Part shown: in pieces, positions 26,884 through 33,624 of the stretch
Layout of the letters: each line of letters opens with the position of its first letter
Numbering within the stretch: position 1 is the first letter of the stretch
Source of the DNA: Actinomadura_C alba
Lineage (GTDB): Bacteria > Actinomycetota > Actinomycetes > Streptosporangiales > Streptosporangiaceae
Length of the DNA stretch: 64,000 nt
Direction of reading: 5' to 3'
NCBI RefSeq assembly: GCF_039530285.1
Contig: NZ_BAAAOK010000009.1
Location: 248,001 to 312,000 of the forward strand
The notes under the pieces: generated by a model
Seen by the model: the letters and a program-made list of their open reading frames with translations, nothing else
Told to the model about the DNA's origin: nothing
Databases searched by the model: none
Position numbers and translations under genes: made by a program

Positions 26884-28452
26884 TCATGCACCGTGGTGGC
26901 CGTGGGAAGGTGATGTCTTGGGCGCGTCACCCCTGTCGGTGACGGTGAACTGGCCCATCATCCTTTGGTCCTCGTGATAGAGCAGATGGCAGTGGTACAT
27001 GTACGGGACTGCCGGGTCGGTGTAGTCCTTGAACCGGACGGCGATGCGGACCGGGGCGTTCGGCGGGACGTAGACGGTATCCTTCCAACCGCTCAGCTCC
27101 GGCGTCGGGTCGGCACCACCCACCGACAGCACCTGGAACTGCACGTCGTGGACGTGAAAGTTATGGGGTGTGTTCCCGCAGTTGGTGATCTGCCAGATTT
27201 CGGTCGTGTCCTTGGCGACCGCGAAATCGATGCGGCTCATGTCCATGCGCCGGCCGTTGATGCGGTGGCCGCCCAACTCGAAGCTACGGGTGACCGCTCC
27301 CGCCGTCTCAAGATCAGGCCGCTCGGCCAGGACGCCCGGTAGGGCGGGCGAGGAACCGAGGACGTGACCGGCACACAGTTCAAGGATGTCGAGGGTGTCA
27401 TCACCGCCGGTGAAACGACTGTTCCACAGGTCTGTGCCGAGGTCGGGCGGATAACTGCGCAGGGTGACCCGTTCGGTCGGCCGGAGCGTTACCACGATCT
27501 CGGCACGCTCGCCCGGCGAGAGCTGCACCCTGGTGGTGTGGAACGGTGCGGGCAGCAGGCCGCCGTCGGTGCCGACGAGGGCGAAGGGCCGATCATCGGA
27601 AAAGCCGAAGTCGTAGACCCGGGCGGTCGAGGCGTTGAGCAGCCGCAGCCGGGTCCGCTGGGTGGTGACCTCGTGGAACGGGGCGAGCGTGCCGTTGACG
27701 AGGATCGCATCGCCAAGGATCCCCGTGCCACCCATCATGGGCCGCTCCGCACTGAACTGATCGGTGTCGGTGAACTTCTTGTCCTGCACGATCACCGGCA
27801 CGTCGTCCACCCCGTACCGGCTCGGCAGGCCGAGCGTGCCGGCTTTGGGGTCATCGACGATGAACAGGCCGGCCAGCCCCCGGTAGACGTGCAGCGCCGT
27901 ACGCGCGTGCGGATGAGGGTGGTACCAGAGCGTGGCGGCCGGCTGGTCGATGGTCCACGTCGGCGACCAGGCCGCGCCCGGCTCGATCATCTGGTGCGGC
28001 CCCCCGTCCATCGCGGCGGGCAGGTGCATCCCGTGCCAGTGCATGGTGGTGGGTTCGCCCAGCTCGTTGCGGACGTTGACCAGGACCTTCTCCCCCCGCG
28101 CCGCGCGCAGCGTCGGCCCGAGGTAGTCGCCGTTGACCCCCCAGGTGACGGTCGCCCTGCCAGACCTGAACCGACGGCTGCCGACCGCGGCACGCAGGTC
28201 GTACACACGCCGGCCCGAACGGTCCCGCCGGGACGGGGCCAACGGTGGCACGGCCAGCCGGTTCACGAACCTGGTCTTTCCGGCCGTGTTGACATCCGCG
28301 GTGGCCCACAGCCCTCCGATCCCGCCCGTGGCAGCGGCGAGCCCCGCGGGAACAACGACGAGCGCCGCCTTGAGAAGTCCGCGACGGGTGAGCCGGCTCC
28401 GCGTCGACGATCCGGACATCGAACGGTCGGTCGGCGAGGCATCGAAGCCCAT
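26884..28452 (-). CDS. Tat-exported multicopper oxidase (CueO/CotA/bilirubin-oxidase type)
   Basis: The 522-residue protein has a Tat signal (SRLTRRGLLKAALVVVPAGLAAA). All four copper motifs are present: TMHWHGMHLP, WYHPHPHARTA, NTPHNFHVHDVQF and YMYHCHLLYHEDQRMM; the last Met is the axial type 1 ligand that lowers redox potential. It is a three-domain laccase-like enzyme that oxidises Cu(I) or phenolic substrates with four-electron reduction of O2. The C-terminus ends SPSHGHHGA, a small His cluster. A copper-detoxification role would match the CsoR-type sites 3 kb away, but no such operator is visible in front of this gene. It is divergent from the small secreted protein at 28714. Confidence 0.92.
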   Translation of the reverse strand: MGFDASPTDRSMSGSSTRSRLTRRGLLKAALVVVPAGLAAATGGIGGLWATADVNTAGKTRFVNRLAVPPLAPSRRDRSGRRVYDLRAAVGSRRFRSGRATVTWGVNGDYLGPTLRAARGEKVLVNVRNELGEPTTMHWHGMHLPAAMDGGPHQMIEPGAAWSPTWTIDQPAATLWYHPHPHARTALHVYRGLAGLFIVDDPKAGTLGLPSRYGVDDVPVIVQDKKFTDTDQFSAERPMMGGTGILGDAILVNGTLAPFHEVTTQRTRLRLLNASTARVYDFGFSDDRPFALVGTDGGLLPAPFHTTRVQLSPGERAEIVVTLRPTERVTLRSYPPDLGTDLWNSRFTGGDDTLDILELCAGHVLGSSPALPGVLAERPDLETAGAVTRSFELGGHRINGRRMDMSRIDFAVAKDTTEIWQITNCGNTPHNFHVHDVQFQVLSVGGADPTPELSGWKDTVYVPPNAPVRIAVRFKDYTDPAVPYMYHCHLLYHEDQRMMGQFTVTDRGDAPKTSPSHGHHGA

Positions 28453-28713
28453 GACGCTGTCCCCACCCGGACACCGTCGCGATGACGCGGCGCGCGGGTC
28501 GAAACAGCAATGTTCACCTGGATTGGCATTTCCGGCTTAAATAGCCGGTAACTTTTTGAGATGGGAGCTGTCAGCGCCGCAATGAACACCGGGCTTTAAG
28601 GGAATAAGCCGCACATCGCTGTTGTACCGTGCAGGGGCAGACCGGTCGGCGCCCAATTTGCCTGGGCGGGCACCCGGTAGAAATGGTTGCAAAACGTGGA
28701 AAAGAGATCGCTC

Positions 28714-29256
28714 ATGAGCGGCATCTGCCAGACGCGCCGCCTCGCATTGGCTACCGCTTTGGCTGCTTTCATCAGCGGCGGAGTGCTGCTGACCGGGCGG
28801 GCGGGCGCAGCTCTGCTCCCGCAGGGACCGGCTGTGTCCTACCTAGCGGTCAACAGGCCCTTAGATATTGACAATCAAGGCGAAGCTGCCGCAAAGGCCA
28901 AGGGGCGGAGCGTCGCCATCAACCAGAACAGCCCGACGAAGAACCTCGGCCTCCAGCACAACTCGTCGGTCAACTCCGGCGGACAGCACAATTTTCAAGC
29001 CGCTCATTGCAAGTTCTGCAAGATCCGCCAGAAGATCGTCATTAAGAAACATTTCTGGGGCTACAGTAACCTTCGCCGGGTTCGTGGAGGCCACAAGTGG
29101 CCCTCGGCCGGTCGCGCTTGGAGCGCCGCGAGGTCTTCCAGTTCCGCGTTCTCCGGTTGGTCACACGCGAAGCTCAGTTCAGAGATCACGCCGACCGACG
29201 TCACGCATTCCCGCGCTCCTACGCTCGGTTCGGACCGCGACAAGACTACGGATTAA
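28714..29256 (+). CDS. Small secreted protein of unknown function
   Basis: The start at 28714 gives a good signal peptide (TRRLALATALAAFISGGVLL, cleavage after GRAGA near 33). The mature part to about residue 115 is polar and rich in Asn, Gln and Ser (VAINQNSPTKNLGLQHNSSV, then NSGGQHNF), followed by a CKFCK pair and the basic RQKIVIKKHFWGY. From about residue 120 the composition changes to Arg/Ser-rich and codon bias weakens, so the true protein may end earlier and a frameshift near 29060 is possible. I recognise no family. The Asn/Gln-rich part recalls surface-assembling peptides, but this is speculation. Confidence 0.5.
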   Translation: MSGICQTRRLALATALAAFISGGVLLTGRAGAALLPQGPAVSYLAVNRPLDIDNQGEAAAKAKGRSVAINQNSPTKNLGLQHNSSVNSGGQHNFQAAHCKFCKIRQKIVIKKHFWGYSNLRRVRGGHKWPSAGRAWSAARSSSSAFSGWSHAKLSSEITPTDVTHSRAPTLGSDRDKTTD

Positions 29257-29444
29257 CCACCGGGCGAAGTTCGCTCGTACCGGCGCGGAGGCTCTCTCGG
29301 GCATCAGCCTCGGGCGGTTCGTCGTTCTCGGGCCCCGCGCGGCGCGATCCCGGAGAAGGACCCGCGCCTCCCGGCCCCTTGGCGGGACTGGGCGAGCACG
29401 CCTCCCGTCTCCCGCCTGTGGCACAACGCCCGTCCGGTGTTTCG

Positions 29445-29849
29445 CTACCCCAGTCCGTCGGCCAACGGACCGAGGGACAGAGCGGGCAGGACGTTGAGCA
29501 GCGCCAGGGTCAGCGCGGCACCGACCACAAGTGCCACGAAGTTGACTCCGTCAGTGCGCAGAGTGCCGGCCGTCACCGCTACTGGCCGCTGGCGGGCCAG
29601 CCGCCCGGACAGCACCAACACGAAGGCGATCGGCAGGTAGCGTCCGATGAACATCGCCGCCGACATGGTGAGGTTGTAGAAGGGTGTGTTCCCACTGAGC
29701 CCCGCCATGGCACTGCCGTTGCTCTGAACGTTGCTGGTGTAGGCGTAGAGAACCTCGGTGAGGCCATGCGCGCCCACATTGAGCATTGAGCAGGACAAAG
29801 CTCGCGATCGCCGCAATGGCAGGTACCGGGCGGCCGTCCCCGTGCTCAT
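29445..29849 (-). pseudogene. kdpA: KdpA C-terminal fragment (potassium-transporting ATPase subunit A)
   Basis: From about residue 21 the frame reads SMLNVGAHGLTEVLYAYTS, GNTPFYNLTMSAAMFIGRYL and the family ending LGPLADGLG. This is the last 110 or so residues of KdpA, which normally has about 550. The 5' four fifths are missing and the sequence before residue 20 is not KdpA-like. Selectivity-filter segments 1 to 3 are lost, so it cannot form a channel. It lies tail-out from a KdpD-like gene, pointing to a decayed kdp locus. Confidence 0.85.
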
Positions 29850-29955
29850 TCAGGGGCGCCGTCCGGGTGGCGGTGGCTCAGCACGAGAACACGACGTCCC
29901 GGTGGGTGAGACCAGGAGCGGGTACGGATAGAGCGTCGATACGGGCCGGCAGAAC

Positions 29956-30711
29956 ATGACGGGGGTGTGCGTGGTGATGCCTCGCTACCTGGGCAAGGAC
30001 CGCATCGCGATCTTGGCCGCACTCGTGGCCCCGCTGGCCGTCTCGGCTGCGCTCGTTCCGTTTCGCTCGGATCTTCTGAACACCAACGTCGCGCTCGTCC
30101 TGGTCGTGATCGTCGTAGCGGTGGCCGCCAACGGCCCCCGTATCGCAGGCGCCCTCGCCGCGGTATCGGCCGCCGTATGGTTCGACTTTCTGTTCACCCA
30201 GCCCTACCAGCGGTTCACCGTCACCAAGTCCGCAGACCTCCAGACCGCGGGCCTGCTACTCGCTGCGGGCCTGGTGGTCTCGCAACTGGCCGCCCGTGCT
30301 CGGCGTCTGCAAGTGATAGCCATCACCGATGCCGGCTACCTGGCCCGAATCCACGACACCGCCGAGCTGACGCAGTCGGCGAAATCGACCGACGTGGTGA
30401 TCGATCACGTCCGGGCGCAGCTCACCGACTTGCTCGGCCTGCGCGGGTGCCGCTTCGAGTACGGGAGCCTGGTCGGCTACCCACCACGTCTTGAGCAAGA
30501 CGGCACCGTGGCCTGGCGCGGCAGACACTGGGATGTCGACCGGCGGGGCCTGCCGGACGAGGAGGTCGAACTGCGCATATTCAGCGGCGGCCGCTTCTAC
30601 GGACGGTTCATGCTCAATCCCACCCCCGGCACCGTCCCACCCCTGCAGGCACGCCTCGTCGCAGTCACCCTCGCCGACCAAGTCGCCACCGCGCTCGACA
30701 CCACCATCTGA
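29956..30711 (+). CDS. Stand-alone KdpD-like DUF4118 membrane protein
   Basis: The 251-residue protein (ATG 29956; ATG 29977, MPRYLGKDR, is an equally good start with GGGGG upstream) has the four closely spaced helices of the KdpD membrane domain, DUF4118 (AALVAPLAVSAALV, NVALVLVVIVVAVAANG, IAGALAAVSAAVWFDFLFTQ, AGLLLAAGLVV), with the conserved FDFLFTQPY motif. A GAF-like cytosolic region follows (about 130-250). The universal-stress and histidine-kinase parts of true KdpD are absent, but such short proteins are common in actinomycetes. Next to a kdpA fragment it may be the surviving sensor of the old potassium locus. Confidence 0.8.
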   Translation: MTGVCVVMPRYLGKDRIAILAALVAPLAVSAALVPFRSDLLNTNVALVLVVIVVAVAANGPRIAGALAAVSAAVWFDFLFTQPYQRFTVTKSADLQTAGLLLAAGLVVSQLAARARRLQVIAITDAGYLARIHDTAELTQSAKSTDVVIDHVRAQLTDLLGLRGCRFEYGSLVGYPPRLEQDGTVAWRGRHWDVDRRGLPDEEVELRIFSGGRFYGRFMLNPTPGTVPPLQARLVAVTLADQVATALDTTI

Positions 30712-30743
30712 AACCCGATCGGGCACAACCCCGGACTGGTATG

Positions 30744-30765
30744 CGACAAGCGACCGCGCTTGTCG
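30744..30765. terminator. Hairpin after the DUF4118 gene
   Basis: CGACAAGCG (30744-30752) pairs with CGCTTGTCG (30757-30765) over a 4-nt loop, 33 bp after the stop codon. Confidence 0.6.
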
Positions 30766-30829
30766 GGCGGTTGTGACCGCAGGCTGGTGCGGGAGTTGGC
30801 CGGGCACAGTGTCTCCGGGTGGCTGCGTC

Positions 30830-30865
30830 GTTCTGGCCTGACCGCGCAGCGGTTCAGGCCAGAAC
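30830..30865. terminator. Strong bidirectional hairpin between convergent genes
   Basis: Arms at 30830-30845 (GTTCTGGCCTGACCGC) and 30849-30865 pair over 16 bp with one bulged base and a 3-nt loop. They lie between the DUF4118 and DUF4396 stops, which converge. Confidence 0.75.
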
Positions 30866-30895
30866 CGTCCTGCCCGTGATTCGCGCGACCAATGG

Positions 30896-31441
30896 TCAGT
30901 GGTGGTATTGGTGCACCACCGCGTGGCCCTTGCCGCGGCCGATCAGCCATTTGTTGACGGGGGTGGTGACCAGGAACGCCACGGCGAAGGCGAAGGCCAG
31001 CGCGCCCCAGAACAGGCCGTCCGACAGGTGCGCCTCCATCGCCCCGGGCACCGCGAGCAGCACGCCGTTGTCGACGATCTCCATGACGGTGATGGAGAGG
31101 GTGTCGGCGGCCAGGGCAACGCCGATCGCCGCTTTGAGGCTCACCCCGGCTCTGGTGACGGCGTAGAGCGTCAGCGCGTAGCCGAAGAAGAAGGCCAGCG
31201 CGATGGCCAGAGCCATCGTCGGGACGGTGCCCCAGCCGAGGGCGGTGCCGATGACCATGCCGAGCACTTCACCGATGGCACAGCCGGTGAGGCAGTGCAG
31301 GGTTGCTTTGGCGGCCATGCCCCAGCCGACCGGCCCGTGACCGTGCTGATGTGCGCCTTGGGCGGGTATCTCGGCATCGTGGTGCTGGCGCGCCTCATGC
31401 TGCTGGTGCTGTTGGTGTCCGGCACGGATGTCGTCCTGCAT
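30896..31441 (-). CDS. DUF4396 membrane protein with His-rich ends
   Basis: The 181-residue protein starts at ATG 31441, with GAGGGA 8 nt upstream. Residues 1-38 are His-rich (14 or so His/Gln residues). Four to five helices follow (about 45-165), beginning with the signature ATLHCLTGCAIGEVLGM, where two Cys sit near a Glu and a His, as in DUF4396. The C-terminus ends HAVVHQYHH. These features fit metal or sulfur handling at the membrane; the family has no established function to my knowledge. A CsoR/CstR-type operator lies 46 bp upstream, so copper or persulfide probably induces it. Confidence 0.82.
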   Translation of the reverse strand: MQDDIRAGHQQHQQHEARQHHDAEIPAQGAHQHGHGPVGWGMAAKATLHCLTGCAIGEVLGMVIGTALGWGTVPTMALAIALAFFFGYALTLYAVTRAGVSLKAAIGVALAADTLSITVMEIVDNGVLLAVPGAMEAHLSDGLFWGALAFAFAVAFLVTTPVNKWLIGRGKGHAVVHQYHH

Positions 31442-31486
31442 GGGCGTCCCTCAAGGTTGGATGCGGGTCGGTCGCCCAGGCAACAT

Positions 31487-31503
31487 ATACCCGTAAGGGG
31501 TAT
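31487..31503. promoter_or_regulatory. CsoR/CstR-type operator upstream of DUF4396
   Basis: The 17-mer ATACCCGTAAGGGGTAT is an inverted repeat, ATACCC-N5-GGGTAT, the recognised form of CsoR-family (copper) and CstR (persulfide) sites. It lies 46 bp before the DUF4396 start, in a promoter position. Confidence 0.75.
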
Positions 31504-31674
31504 GAGGCAAAATTTCCGCCTCTGCGCCCGTCACGCCCATTGCCTGATACATGCCCGGCTGGCACTCGAGGGGTTCCTTGGCTGGGCCCGCCTGGCCTTC
31601 CCTGAGGGCATTGCGGGTGGTGACGCGGAATGCGGCGAGTTGGTCGTGCGCTTGACTTCTCCTCTTCGTGACCT

Positions 31675-31710
31675 GCCGCTGCCGGCCGGAGGGGTCCGGC
31701 CGGCAGCGGC
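31675..31710. terminator. Terminator of the MFS exporter gene
   Basis: A perfect 16-bp inverted repeat (31675-31690 with 31695-31710) and a GGGG loop lie 23 bp beyond the exporter stop on its strand. It is the most stable short hairpin of this region. Confidence 0.9.
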
Positions 31711-31732
31711 TTGGGTGATGGTGTTCGGCGGT

Positions 31733-33181
31733 TCAGTGGTTCACCGCGGACTGGGTCTCGGGGGAGGACGCTCCCCCGCCTTGCAGTGCGGGCTTGCGCA
31801 GGGTGGCGGCGGCGAGGACGGTGCCGGCGGTGGCGATGGCCGCCGCGCCGATGAAGGCGGCGGAGAAGCCGTCAGTCAGAGCCGTCAGGTCGCCCAGCTC
31901 CTCGGCGCCCTGGGAGGCGGCGATGGCGGTCATCGCGGCCAGGCCGAGTGCCGAGCCGATCTGATAGCTGGTGTTGACGATGCCGGAGGCCAGGCCGCCT
32001 TCCTCGGGGCGGGCGCTGGAGATGGCCATGCCCAGGGAGGGGATGAAAGCCAGTGACATGCCCACCGCGGCGACCAGCGAGGCGGGCAGCACGTCGATCC
32101 AGTAGCTGCCGCCCGGGCGGACGAAGGACAGCCACAGCATGCCCGCCGCCAGCGCCGCCATCCCGGACACGATCATCGTCTTGGGCCCGAAGCGGCTCAT
32201 GAACCACGGTGCCGCCACGATCATCATCAACATGACCGCGCCGGTCATCGGCAGCAGCGCCGAGCCGGAGGCGAAGGCGCCCAGTCCGAGGACCTGCTGG
32301 AGATAGAGGTTGAGGAAGAACCACATCGGAATCCACGCGCCGGCCAGCAACAGCTGGGCCAGGTTGGCGCCGGCGAGGCTGGGTGTACGCAAGATGCTCA
32401 GGCGCATCAGCGGCTCGCGGCGCCGGGCCTGAACGGCGACGAACAGCCCGGTCAGCGCCAGTCCGGCGGCCAGGATCAGCCAGGTCTCGGCCGCTGCCCA
32501 GCCGACCTCGGGGGCACGGACGACGGCGTAGACGATGGCGCCGAGACCGGCGGTGGCGGTGAACGCGCCGGCGATGTCGATCGAACCGCGGCGGGCAGGG
32601 GCCGAGGGCATCAGGCGAGGGATCGCGATCAGCGTGATCACAGCGACCGGGATGTTGATGTAAAACACCCAGGGCCAGCTGGTGTATTGGGTGATGACAC
32701 CACCAAGGAAGACCCCGGCGGTGCCGCCGGCCGGTGCGGCGGCGCCGTAGAGGGCGAACGCCTTCGTCAGCTCCTTGGGGTTGCTGCCGAAGAGCATCAT
32801 CAACAAAGTCAGCGCGGACGGGGCGATCAGTGCGGAGCCCGCGCCCTGCACCGCCCGGCCGGCCAACTCCACCCAGATCTCGTTCGCGACACCGGCCATC
32901 AGTGAACCGGCGGCCAGGACGACCCAGCCGGCGCTGAACATCCGCCTCGCGCCGAACAGGTCCGACAGACGGCCGCCGAGCAGCAACAGGCCACCGAACG
33001 CGACAACGTAGGCATTGAAGACCCAGGACAGATCGCCCTGCGTGAAACCGAGATCGGCCTGCATCTCAGGCAGGGCCACGCCAATGATCGACGTATCCAT
33101 GATCACCATGAACTGGGCCATGGCGATGAACGCGAGCGCGGTCCAGCGTCGCGGATCCACTGGTGCCGGTGTCCCTGACAT
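31733..33181 (-). CDS. MFS drug/metal exporter, DHA2 family
   Basis: I start it at 33181 (MSGTPAPVDPRRWTALAFI), where AGGTGA precedes the ATG; the open frame to 33334 crosses the operators. The 482-residue protein has the DHA2 signature: MDTSIIGVALPEM in helix 1, GGRLSDLFGARRMF (motif A) and WPWVFYINIPVAVITLIAIP (motif C). About 14 helices are predicted. Such proteins export toxic organic compounds by proton antiport. Two CsoR-type operators lie within 65 bp of the start, so the gene is likely induced by copper or reactive sulfur instead of, or as well as, drugs. A strong terminator closes it as a single gene. Confidence 0.9.
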   Translation of the reverse strand: MSGTPAPVDPRRWTALAFIAMAQFMVIMDTSIIGVALPEMQADLGFTQGDLSWVFNAYVVAFGGLLLLGGRLSDLFGARRMFSAGWVVLAAGSLMAGVANEIWVELAGRAVQGAGSALIAPSALTLLMMLFGSNPKELTKAFALYGAAAPAGGTAGVFLGGVITQYTSWPWVFYINIPVAVITLIAIPRLMPSAPARRGSIDIAGAFTATAGLGAIVYAVVRAPEVGWAAAETWLILAAGLALTGLFVAVQARRREPLMRLSILRTPSLAGANLAQLLLAGAWIPMWFFLNLYLQQVLGLGAFASGSALLPMTGAVMLMMIVAAPWFMSRFGPKTMIVSGMAALAAGMLWLSFVRPGGSYWIDVLPASLVAAVGMSLAFIPSLGMAISSARPEEGGLASGIVNTSYQIGSALGLAAMTAIAASQGAEELGDLTALTDGFSAAFIGAAAIATAGTVLAAATLRKPALQGGGASSPETQSAVNH

Positions 33182-33193
33182 CTCTATCACCTC

Positions 33194-33210
33194 ATACACC
33201 TGGGGGGTAT
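33194..33210. promoter_or_regulatory. CsoR/CstR-type operator 1 upstream of the MFS exporter
   Basis: ATACACCTGGGGGGTAT is an imperfect ATACCC-N5-GGGTAT repeat. It starts 13 bp from the exporter ATG, close enough to block RNA polymerase or the ribosome site. Confidence 0.6.
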
Positions 33211-33226
33211 CTGAACGCCACGGACC

Positions 33227-33243
33227 ATACCCCCTAGGGGTAC
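33227..33243. promoter_or_regulatory. CsoR/CstR-type operator 2 upstream of the MFS exporter
   Basis: ATACCCCCTAGGGGTAC contains TACCCC-CTA-GGGGTA, the best match of the three sites. Its centre is 33 bp from that of operator 1, about three helical turns, so two tetramers could sit on the same face. Confidence 0.75.
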
Positions 33244-33375
33244 ATGAATGCAACAGCGGAGAACCCAGAAGGCCCGGAGATGATGGGTCACGGCAGCAAC
33301 AAGACGACCAACCTCGCAGGGCCGCACACGACAAAAGGCCAGATCAGGGGCCTGCAGCGCATCGTGGACACAGAC
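33244..33375 (+). pseudogene. Probable CsoR-like repressor remnant
   Basis: An ATG directly abuts operator 2, and at 33334-33375 the frame reads KGQIRGLQRIVDTD. CsoR/RcnR repressors have RRIEGQIRGLQRMVEED at this place in helix 1. The preceding residues lack the usual LKRL helix and the following ones (GNRYPRRRYC) lose the helix 2 metal site (CIDxLxQ), so only a stub of about 14 residues is recognisable. It fits the adjoining operators, since csoR genes are usually autoregulated, but the short match keeps the call tentative. Confidence 0.45.
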
Positions 33376-33388
33376 CCCGGCAACCGGT

Positions 33389-33613
33389 ATCCGCGGCGCC
33401 GATACTGTCGCCCTGCAGGCGCTCCTGGGCGGCGCCCTGCCGGCCGCACGCCTCCACCCGGCGCTGGTGAACGCAGCCCCCGGGGTTGGTCGTCACCGTG
33501 CGCGGCAGCCGTTCGCCGTGATGAGCTTCACTGTCGCCGACGGCAAGATCACCGAGATCGACACAATCGCCGATCCCGAACGTGTCCGCAAGATCGCAGC
33601 GGCTGTCCTCACC
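33389..33613 (+). pseudogene. ECF41-type sigma factor C-terminal (SnoaL-like) remnant
   Basis: In the frame of 33389 the text is GADTVALQALLGGA, HPALVNAAPGVG, then FAVMSFTVADGKITEIDTIA and DPERVRKIAAAVL. This is the end of the SnoaL-like extension of ECF41/SigJ sigma factors (family form LVNGAPGVVV, FTVADGKIVEIDAIADPERLRR). The middle is altered: VVVTVRG appears in another frame near 33490, so there is a frameshift. The sigma-2 and sigma-4 domains are missing. Confidence 0.7.
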
Positions 33614-33624
33614 GCTGGTGATGC

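Noticed and set aside
33194..33334. Longer N-terminus for the MFS exporter
   Set aside because: It would translate through two CsoR-type operators and add a Cys/Arg/Pro-rich lead unlike any exporter; AGGTGA marks the start at 33181.
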